IMG/VR virus record: IMGVR_UViG_3300025769_000917
Location: 1 to 22,642 of that record
Origin: a virus
DNA: 22,642 nt
Strand: one strand, 5' to 3'
Positions 12,704-20,339 of the stretch are shown here, one piece after another. How positions within the stretch are numbered: the first letter of the stretch is position 1; each line of letters starts with the position of its first letter. A model generated the notes under the pieces. That model did no database searches and had not been told where the DNA came from. It saw nothing but the letters and a program-made list of their open reading frames with translations. The position numbers and the translations under genes were made by a program.

Positions 12704-13157
12704 AGTTGAAATCCGCCCAGCAACGATTGAGGCTGCTATTGAGGTAGCCTCTAACTTGCTTCCTGAGGACCGCAGAGAGGTCGAAGAGGGGCACGGTCAA
12801 GATCCTATGGTCGTGCTCCCTGAGGCTGTTTCTAGAGGCTTCTGCGTGTACTTCACGATGCCTAACGGCAAGACTGCCGGAATGGCAGGTATCCATGACA
12901 ACGGAGCAATCTGGATGTTATGTACACCAGTTATTCGTGACTACCCAATAGCTTTTGCACGTGAAGCTAAAAAATTTATTGACAGCAGAAAGGAGAAGCT
13001 GCTCTTTAACATTGTGGATGCACGTAATGTGACCCACGTAAAACTTCTCAGATTCCTTGGGTTTAAGTTTATCCGAGTGATTACTTACGGACCCAATAAC
13101 TTACCCTTTATAGAATTCTGTAAATTATGTGCGGACCCGCAACAGCTATCGGTGTAG
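12696..13157 (+). CDS. Internal virion protein A, T7 gp13-like (GNAT-like fold, DUF2833)
   Basis: 153 residues. It starts with GTG, giving MSKVEIRPATIEAAIEVASN. The layout (RPAT..., then AGMAGIHDNGAIWMLCTPVI, later FNIVDARNVTHVKLLRFLGFKFI) follows the gp13/DUF2833 family, which has an acetyltransferase-like fold. In T7 this protein is needed for correct core assembly. Whether any acetyl transfer occurs is unknown. It overlaps gp12 by eight bases and gp14 by 31 bases. Confidence 0.85.
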   Translation: MSKVEIRPATIEAAIEVASNLLPEDRREVEEGHGQDPMVVLPEAVSRGFCVYFTMPNGKTAGMAGIHDNGAIWMLCTPVIRDYPIAFAREAKKFIDSRKEKLLFNIVDARNVTHVKLLRFLGFKFIRVITYGPNNLPFIEFCKLCADPQQLSV

Positions 13158-13903
13158 CAACTGGTATTTCTCAGGGAGCTTCAGCGCTTGGCAGCTTCCA
13201 ACAAGGTAGAGCCCAAACTGATGCTACAAACCGTGCTCGATTGAATCAATATCGAGACGCGGTAATGATGAATGAATTCCAGTTCCAAGGACAAGAAGCT
13301 ATTAGGCGAGCAGCAATTAACGATTACCAATCTGGTCTTCGTGAAAGCGAGCTAGCTTTAGGTGAAGTCCGAACTGGTCTTGATAAACAACTTGCTGAAC
13401 GAGTAGCAAAGTCTAGATTTGAAAACCTTGCTGGACAACAAAAGTTGCTTCAGACTCAAGGTAGAATGGCTGCAACAATGCAAGCAGGTAGAGGTCGTGA
13501 ACGTGCGATGGCTTTGGCTGCTGGCTCTGAAGGTATGCGTGAATCTCTAGTTATGGATAACTTACTCCGTGCTAGGTTTGCAGCAGCAGACACGTATCGT
13601 GGAGCAGCAGATCAGGCTACGTCTTATCGACGACAACTGTTTAGTAAGGTACCCCTTCCTACTCGTAGGGCTCCTCTACCTTCTGCACCTGTCATGCAGC
13701 AAGGACCTTCTGCCTTGTCTTTGATTGGCGGTCTTGGAAGTGCAGCACTTGGCGGTCTTAGCGCTGGTATGGGAGCTGCTAGTGACCTTGGAAAAATTGG
13801 TGGTGTTGGTGGTTCTTCTGGAGCTCTTTCTGATGCAGCTTTTGGTAAGATAGGCTCTGGCTCACCTCTTGGAAATGCTTACGCAAACTTCCTTAAAGGT
13901 TAA
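13127..13903 (+). CDS. Internal virion protein B, T7 gp14-like
   Basis: 258 residues (T7 gp14 is 196). In T7, gp14 leaves the virion first and forms a pore in the outer membrane. The N-terminus MCGPATAIGVATGISQGASA is typical of the family, followed by a long helical region rich in Ala, Gln and Arg (about residues 25-175). The C-terminal third is Gly/Ser/Ala-rich and hydrophobic (LIGGLGSAALGGLSAGMGAA from residue about 199), longer than in T7 and suitable for membrane insertion. It overlaps gp13 by 31 bases; gp15 starts six bases after its stop. Confidence 0.88.
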   Translation: MCGPATAIGVATGISQGASALGSFQQGRAQTDATNRARLNQYRDAVMMNEFQFQGQEAIRRAAINDYQSGLRESELALGEVRTGLDKQLAERVAKSRFENLAGQQKLLQTQGRMAATMQAGRGRERAMALAAGSEGMRESLVMDNLLRARFAAADTYRGAADQATSYRRQLFSKVPLPTRRAPLPSAPVMQQGPSALSLIGGLGSAALGGLSAGMGAASDLGKIGGVGGSSGALSDAAFGKIGSGSPLGNAYANFLKG

Positions 13904-13909
13904 TTAATC

Positions 13910-16330
13910 ATGGCACAATTTGAATCATTTGCACGAGTACCTGGGTTTAATCCTAGGGCTGTCGTAGATACTGCTAGTCAAGTTAGGGAAAGCACCCAAC
14001 GACAATTACAGCAAGCTCAAGCTTTCTTTAATTTTAATCGTATTGTAGATCAACAACGTATTGAAGATTCACGTTTTGCAGGTCAAGATCTAACCGCCTT
14101 AGCACCTTTGTCTGCATCTTTTGCTAAATATCTTGAAGCTTTAGAAAAACAAACTGCTAAAGATAAAGAAATTGGTGCTCAGTTTGATTCTCTTTACAAC
14201 AACGTAATTGTACCTGAAGAGTATTCAGCTTTGATGGTCAGTGATCAGGAGGAACAGATTCTTGCACAGCAAGCTAACGAACTAGAAGCTGCTGGCAAAA
14301 TTAACGAAGCAGAAGAATTTCGCAACAAATCTCTCAGTGTAAGTCGTGGTGTTAGAAACGAGAAAGCTCTTTTGATGGATGCTCGCTCTCGTTATGCTTC
14401 TGACATAATGCAGATGGTCAATGGCGAAAAGTTGTTTCAATTATATGTTGCTGATCCTAGTGCAGCTCTAGACATTGCTACTAAACTTTGGATTAAAAAC
14501 AACAATCTTCAGTACACAACTAAAGCTAATTTTGTAGGAATTCTTGGTGAGACTATTCGTAACACCAAAACCTACATGGCTCAGAACCAAACTTCTGAAA
14601 CCATTAAACAGCAGAAAGAGCAAAACCTAGCTGAAAACGATAGAAACGCTTTCAATGCTACGTTTGGGATGACCCCAGCTAACTCTAGTGAAAAGTTTAA
14701 TGAACTCTCTGATCAGTACCTTTTCGACAATAATGGTATTGTAACTAGAAGGGCTGCTAATGCAAGGGCTGCTGAGTACATATACAAAGGTGCTATTGAT
14801 CGTGGTGAAGAGTGGGTTACTCTGGTATCTAACACTCAAATTAAAAAAGGTAGTACTGACCCTAAAACTACGTTAGGAGCTACTTATCCTACACTAGCTA
14901 GCGAAGCTGTCCTTGCATCTAGGGACAAAAAATATAAAGCTATGCTAGACGCCCGTAAAGCTGCAGAAGTACGAATTGCTGATAGATTAAAAGATGTCAG
15001 AGACATCACAGAACGTCGAAAAATTATTCTTGAAGAAACTGAAGGTCTTGACCCTGAAGGTCAACGTATTCTTAGAAATAAACTTGATGATCTTTCAGAA
15101 ACTCAAGAAACCTTTAACAACTACCAACAACGTATGGATCAGTTGTCTAAAGGTCAAATTTTTACTCCCGAACAGGTAGCAACTGATGTAGCTACTGGCA
15201 AGTATTCACAGCAACGTGGTAACCAGATTATTGCTCAGTTAACTAGAAACACTCAATCTGGTCAAGACGCTGTTAAAAACACTTTTAAAACTACTGGGGT
15301 TTACTTTAACGAAGTCTTTGCTAAAAAGATTGGTGCTACTGTAACGCCTGGCGGTGTGCTGGACATTATTAACTACAAAGGTAAAGTTCTCAGCAAAGAT
15401 AAAGTTAAACTTATTACAACTCAATTCAACCAAGCTTTAGGTGCGCACCTTAAAAACGTGATGTACGCGAAGTTGAAATTTGATGGTAGTCAAACTGCTG
15501 CTGAACAACAAGCTATCTTAAATACTGCTGCTCAAGAATTTTTTGAGAAGCAAGCTTTGAGTTCTGACGGTGACTTTTATCTTGGCGGTTTGTTTAAGAT
15601 GAAAGATAACGAAGCTGATCCAAACCAAAACTATGCTGGCGTACAAGCCGCAGCTCAACAGTTTGGTATTAGCGTACCTGATCGTACTCCGAGGAGTGGC
15701 GGGCAAAAAAACTGGGCTACCAGTTGGAACCCTGCAAGCGGTAATTGGAACGCATTGAAAGGTCAGTATCGTGATGGTGACATTGTTTGGGACCAACTAA
15801 CAACTCAAAGAGAAGTCGATGATTTTCGTGTTGCAGGAATTAATGATCCTAAGCTAGTACGGTTTGCTCAAGACATGGGTGTTACTCCGCTGTCACTTGT
15901 AAACAGTCAAGCAAGGTATAATAAAGTTTCTGAACTGAAACCCTTAGACGAAGCTAAAAGTCATGATGTAATGGGTCCTAGCCCTGGTAGCGTTAATAGC
16001 GCTGCTTATAAAAATGAAACTTACAAAGCTATTCCTGCCCTGATGAGTGCTGGCTTTACTCCTAAAGGAGCTGCTTATGCTGCAGCTTTGATTTTGCAAG
16101 CCGCTCGTCGTGAAGGTAAAGATCTTTTTAGGGAAGAAGATTTTGTTAATGATTTAGTTGCTGAATTAAAGAGCAATAATATACTTAACATTTTTACTAA
16201 CCCTAATATAACTGATCGAGCGCTTGGGGCAGCTATTCAAGCAATGTCAAGCGGTCCTAATTTTAGAGTACAGTATTCAAACTATTCTAGCGATGCTAGT
16301 GCGTTTCTAAAACAATTCTACGGACAATAA
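13910..16330 (+). CDS. Internal virion protein C, T7 gp15-like
   Basis: 806 residues (T7 gp15 is 747). It is a large, mainly helical protein of the internal core, ejected with gp14 and gp16 to form the DNA channel across the envelope. It is identified mainly by position and size between gp14 and gp16 and by its opening MAQFESFARVPGFNPRAVVD followed by Gln-rich helices. It has no membrane-spanning segment and no enzyme motif. A Gly/Asn/Trp-rich loop occurs near residues 596-625 (GGQKNWATSWNPASGNWN). The A+T content looks higher than in the capsid gene. Confidence 0.87.
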   Translation: MAQFESFARVPGFNPRAVVDTASQVRESTQRQLQQAQAFFNFNRIVDQQRIEDSRFAGQDLTALAPLSASFAKYLEALEKQTAKDKEIGAQFDSLYNNVIVPEEYSALMVSDQEEQILAQQANELEAAGKINEAEEFRNKSLSVSRGVRNEKALLMDARSRYASDIMQMVNGEKLFQLYVADPSAALDIATKLWIKNNNLQYTTKANFVGILGETIRNTKTYMAQNQTSETIKQQKEQNLAENDRNAFNATFGMTPANSSEKFNELSDQYLFDNNGIVTRRAANARAAEYIYKGAIDRGEEWVTLVSNTQIKKGSTDPKTTLGATYPTLASEAVLASRDKKYKAMLDARKAAEVRIADRLKDVRDITERRKIILEETEGLDPEGQRILRNKLDDLSETQETFNNYQQRMDQLSKGQIFTPEQVATDVATGKYSQQRGNQIIAQLTRNTQSGQDAVKNTFKTTGVYFNEVFAKKIGATVTPGGVLDIINYKGKVLSKDKVKLITTQFNQALGAHLKNVMYAKLKFDGSQTAAEQQAILNTAAQEFFEKQALSSDGDFYLGGLFKMKDNEADPNQNYAGVQAAAQQFGISVPDRTPRSGGQKNWATSWNPASGNWNALKGQYRDGDIVWDQLTTQREVDDFRVAGINDPKLVRFAQDMGVTPLSLVNSQARYNKVSELKPLDEAKSHDVMGPSPGSVNSAAYKNETYKAIPALMSAGFTPKGAAYAAALILQAARREGKDLFREEDFVNDLVAELKSNNILNIFTNPNITDRALGAAIQAMSSGPNFRVQYSNYSSDASAFLKQFYGQ

Positions 16331-16331
16331 A

Positions 16332-19300
16332 ATGCCGATTTTTTTACCAGATCCTTCCGAGGAAGAAGATCTGATCAAGCAAACTGCTGAAACTGCTCAG
16401 CCAGTAGAAAAACCCCGAGGGGTGATTTCCCAGATTGGCGATTTTCTCGACCAAGGCGGGATAATGACTGCGCTGGATTCTGCAGCTGAAGCTGTTGCTG
16501 ATTTAACTGAAGGTACTATTGCTGGTAAAATTACCAGACCTATTGCTGACATTATTCCTAACGATCAAGAAATTAGGGATTTTACTGCTAGTATTCCTGT
16601 CATTGGTAAGCCGATGACGGCAATTGATTACGGTGTTTATCAAGGGGCTATGACCGCTATTGGTCTTACCCCTGCAGCCCGTATTTTCAACGAACAAGCT
16701 GATTGGAATGAGCGTCCTGCTTCATTGGATGAAAACAATCTTTTTACTGAACTGATTTATCAAGGCGGTAAAATTATTGTCCCTACTTTGTTTTGGCGTA
16801 ACCTTGCTGGAGTAAAGAGTCTGGGCGGTACTATGCTAATTGAATCCGCAGCAGAAACTGTGGGTCAAGACTCTGCTACAGACATGCTTGCTGGACGTAA
16901 GATTGCTGAAATCTTCGGCAAGATGTACGCTACTCAGACAAGCGAGGAAGCTGGTGCAGAGTTGACTCGTCAGCTTATTGAAGGGGATTCTCTTGCTGTT
17001 CAACCACTGTTGATCCTGTGGGGTTTGTCTCAAAACTCTTTGATCAACATGGCTAGTGACAGGCTGTTCCAAGCATTAGGTGGTGTGGCAGGACAAATGC
17101 TGCGCCGTAACATTGCTAATAACAATAACAGCTTGGATGACATCGCCTTGGCTTTGGGGCAAGATCCTGATGATGTTGCTCGTGCTTTGACTGATGTTAA
17201 AGTACCTGAGTACAGCAGAGATCTAGAACCTCAAGATGTCATTACTCCTGATGTTATCGGTCCTCAGCTGAAAGCTACGCATCCTTCTGGTATCAACGAT
17301 GCAGCTTTCTTGAATAATTTGCTGCCTGAAGCTAAAGGGATTGGTCTTGATCTAAACGATCCTAGCAACTACTTCTTTGATTGGAGTCGAGTTGCTGAAA
17401 ACCCTCAGGCTGCTAAAGAAGTAGCTATTGCTTTGTTTGGCAAACATGCCCCTGAAGCTGGTTCAATTGGACTAGCACGTCTTATCCGAAAAGCTGCTAA
17501 ATTCCTTTCGGAAAACGGCAGATATATGGATGAGGACGAAACTAAATTCTTGATGAAAATGCAAGAGTTTGGTGCCATCCGTTTCAATGATCCTCGCCTT
17601 GACATGAAGAGTCAAGCTCCTCAAGCTTGGCGTGAGCAAGAAGCAAACTTTATTAATTATTTTAATAAACACGCAGAATTAGATATTGGACGTGAAGAGG
17701 GTCTTGCAGCGGTTACCTTTACCCGCATGGCTCTAAAGCAGGAAGGTTTAAGGTTACAAACCATGGCTCAGCAGATTGCTACCATGAAAAATACCAACCA
17801 AGACCCTACTGATTATATTAACAAAAACCTTCTTCCTACTCAAAAATTTATCAATGCTATTGCTGGACCTTTCCGCAAAGCGCAGCGTGATTTTTTCTTG
17901 CTAGGTGAAGCTCTTCAAGACACAACGTCAGATGAAGTTGCACGTTTGCTAGGTGTTGACAAAGATCTAGCTCCTGCTCAAGCTGCTCGTAAATACAAAA
18001 AACCTGGATTTACTCTTGACGGCGAGCTGATTAAAATTGATCCAGGAGTTGGCGAAGAGTTTAGGATTGATTCTTTAGAACAACTTTGGAGTTTAGCTCA
18101 AAACGGTAATAAGCAAGCTGAAGAAATTTTCTACCTTGCTATGAACAACTTGAGGTTTGGTAATCCTGAAAAAGTTCTTGCTAACCTTGAACTGACTTCG
18201 GATATTGTCAATGAAGCTCTGAGAGCTAAGGAACCTTTCCAGAAGTATTTCTACAACGTTATTGCTTTGGGTCAACTTGGTACTCAAACTAATGCTGTTG
18301 GTGCTACCGTGTTCCGACAGACGTTTGAACCTTTGGCTCTTGCTTTGTCTGGAGCAAACCCTGCCAACCGTTACGTTAAACCTGTTGAAAGTTTGTATGG
18401 ATTGGGTCAATTTGCAGGAGGTTTGTGGCATCTTAAATCTTCACTTAAAGCTGGATACCAAACTTGGTCTACTTCTGTACCGCTTTCAGGTAAAGATCGT
18501 TTTGGAGATAGCTACTCTAGTGATCTTCTTGCGGAATTTAATAAAATCCGTGAAATGCATGATTATCAACTTCAAGAATTGGCTAGAAATAATGCGTCAC
18601 CTCTTGAAATGTTCAACGCTTGGTTTGGACAGAAAGCACGAGAAATTGCATACCATCCTTGGACCAACACTCCTGTCCGTCTGTTGATGGCAGGTGACGA
18701 AGCATCTAAAGTTACAGCTGGTGCTCAACATGCGTGGGGTCGAGCTTTTGTTAACCTTTGGGAGCGTCGTGAGTTTAGACCTCAACAGATGATGGCTCAA
18801 GTCAAGCTTGAAGAAAGTAAGATATTTAAAGGTCCTGCATGGAAAGGTCAGATTATTGATCTTGAAGTAAAAGCAGCGGCAGAACGAGTTACGTTGCAAG
18901 AACCTTTTAACATTACAAAAGATTCTAATCAACTAGAACGTTGGTTTGCAGCTCAAGCAGAAGCTAATAAAGTGTCTCCACTTTCTGTTATTTTTAACGG
19001 ATTTCCTCGTGCATCTTATCGTCAAATTGAACAAACGTATATTGAAAACGTTGGAGCTTCTGTTGGACTGGCTCCATATAACAAGAAACTGCAAGCTATC
19101 CGCAATAACCCTGATCCCACACAACGCTTAGCTTTTGAATCTCAACTAGCTTTGGCTCAAGTAATTGGTGCAGGCTCAGCTGTGGCGGTTAGTCTGGCTT
19201 TAGCAAGTAGTGACAAAGAAGTTTTTGGTTTTAAACTACCTAAAGTATCTTTTGGTGACAGCGGTGAGTTTCTTGTTGAAGGTGAAGACTACGATATAGC

Positions 19301-20306
19301 TATTGAAACTGGTAAGTTTGCACCAGCCACTGTTTACTTGTCTTTGATGGGTAACGTTATGAGTGCATACATGGCTGGCAGAACTTCTGAAAACGGTCTT
19401 GTTGATGGTCTTCTTACGCTTACTAACGGTCTCCTGAGTGACATTATTAACCGACCAATGACTGCAGGTCAGCAAAAGTTTGGAAGAATTGTTGATACTG
19501 ATAGTCCTAACTGGAGCGCTAATATGTTTGGGTTCCTTTGGGATTTCATTACTCCTGGTGCCCTTAAAGAGATTGCTGACATGCTTCAGCCGTATGAGAC
19601 TGTGCAAGACGTTCGCACATTCCCTGGTCAACAAGTATTGTCTCAAGGCGCTAAGCAAGGTTTTAACAACATTCAAAACCCTGAAATTGCTGACATTTAT
19701 GCTCCTGCTAAAAAAACTCGTGGTAAGCCTAAGGTTTACTCTGCAGATCAAGGCGATGAAACTCTGCAACGTCTAGCTACGTTTGGATCTTACTTCTGGC
19801 CTGGTCGTGTATCCCCTAGGCGACACTTTGATCCTGTGATGCAGGAAATGGAGAAGTACAAGTATAGCGTTAACCCTGCTTACTTGCGGGAAATCTATAA
19901 GGTAGAGCTTGATGCTAACCAGCAATCGGCTCTTAGCTTTGCCGTACAAGGTAACCTCTATAAAGCTCTCGACACCTACGTTAAAGGCGACGACCATAAA
20001 CAGCTAGTCAAACAATACGAACTTGCTGTTGAGAAACTTGGTAAAGATTCTGATCAAGCTAGAAGGATTAAAAGTTTAATCTTTAACAACTTCAACACTA
20101 TCCACCGCAACGTCAAACGAGACGCTATCGTTGAAACTGGTCTTTACAAAGACGAACGAATTAAGGACGCTTTGGAAAATGCTCAACTCTTTGATGAGCA
20201 AGCTTCAGGTCCTATCAATCCAAAACGTCAGGGTATGTATGCCCAGGCTGCTAAGCAAGACACTCCTCTTGCACAACAAGTTCGGAATATTCTGGACATT
20301 GCTTAA
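16332..20306 (+). CDS. Internal virion protein D, T7 gp16-like, without an evident transglycosylase domain
   Basis: 1324 residues, nearly the length of T7 gp16 (1318). It is the largest core protein and probably spans the inner membrane during ejection. T7 gp16 begins with a lytic transglycosylase domain (catalytic Glu in an ESxF-type motif and a GxMQ motif). Here the N-terminus (MPIFLPDPSEEEDLIKQTAE) leads to Ala-rich helices and shows neither motif. A hydrophobic stretch LAQVIGAGSAVAVSLALAS lies near residues 940-958. The C-terminal region (SYFWPGRVSPRRHFDPVMQ and following) is conserved-looking. Assignment rests on size, order and overall character. The start is one base after the gp15 stop. 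Confidence 0.86.
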   Translation: MPIFLPDPSEEEDLIKQTAETAQPVEKPRGVISQIGDFLDQGGIMTALDSAAEAVADLTEGTIAGKITRPIADIIPNDQEIRDFTASIPVIGKPMTAIDYGVYQGAMTAIGLTPAARIFNEQADWNERPASLDENNLFTELIYQGGKIIVPTLFWRNLAGVKSLGGTMLIESAAETVGQDSATDMLAGRKIAEIFGKMYATQTSEEAGAELTRQLIEGDSLAVQPLLILWGLSQNSLINMASDRLFQALGGVAGQMLRRNIANNNNSLDDIALALGQDPDDVARALTDVKVPEYSRDLEPQDVITPDVIGPQLKATHPSGINDAAFLNNLLPEAKGIGLDLNDPSNYFFDWSRVAENPQAAKEVAIALFGKHAPEAGSIGLARLIRKAAKFLSENGRYMDEDETKFLMKMQEFGAIRFNDPRLDMKSQAPQAWREQEANFINYFNKHAELDIGREEGLAAVTFTRMALKQEGLRLQTMAQQIATMKNTNQDPTDYINKNLLPTQKFINAIAGPFRKAQRDFFLLGEALQDTTSDEVARLLGVDKDLAPAQAARKYKKPGFTLDGELIKIDPGVGEEFRIDSLEQLWSLAQNGNKQAEEIFYLAMNNLRFGNPEKVLANLELTSDIVNEALRAKEPFQKYFYNVIALGQLGTQTNAVGATVFRQTFEPLALALSGANPANRYVKPVESLYGLGQFAGGLWHLKSSLKAGYQTWSTSVPLSGKDRFGDSYSSDLLAEFNKIREMHDYQLQELARNNASPLEMFNAWFGQKAREIAYHPWTNTPVRLLMAGDEASKVTAGAQHAWGRAFVNLWERREFRPQQMMAQVKLEESKIFKGPAWKGQIIDLEVKAAAERVTLQEPFNITKDSNQLERWFAAQAEANKVSPLSVIFNGFPRASYRQIEQTYIENVGASVGLAPYNKKLQAIRNNPDPTQRLAFESQLALAQVIGAGSAVAVSLALASSDKEVFGFKLPKVSFGDSGEFLVEGEDYDIAIETGKFAPATVYLSLMGNVMSAYMAGRTSENGLVDGLLTLTNGLLSDIINRPMTAGQQKFGRIVDTDSPNWSANMFGFLWDFITPGALKEIADMLQPYETVQDVRTFPGQQVLSQGAKQGFNNIQNPEIADIYAPAKKTRGKPKVYSADQGDETLQRLATFGSYFWPGRVSPRRHFDPVMQEMEKYKYSVNPAYLREIYKVELDANQQSALSFAVQGNLYKALDTYVKGDDHKQLVKQYELAVEKLGKDSDQARRIKSLIFNNFNTIHRNVKRDAIVETGLYKDERIKDALENAQLFDEQASGPINPKRQGMYAQAAKQDTPLAQQVRNILDIA

Positions 20307-20311
20307 TCCAC

Positions 20312-20339
20312 CCATTACACTAATTATGTAACGTAATGG
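20312..20339 (+). promoter_or_regulatory. Inverted repeat covering the tail-fibre start codon
   Basis: CCATTAC (20312-20318) pairs perfectly with GTAATGG (20333-20339), which contains the fibre ATG. No Shine-Dalgarno-like purine run lies in the 29-base gap after gp16. A competing smaller fold, TTACA with TGTAA, lies inside. The start codon would be hidden in this fold, which may keep fibre translation low or coupled. The pairing is seen; the function is inferred. Confidence 0.45.
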
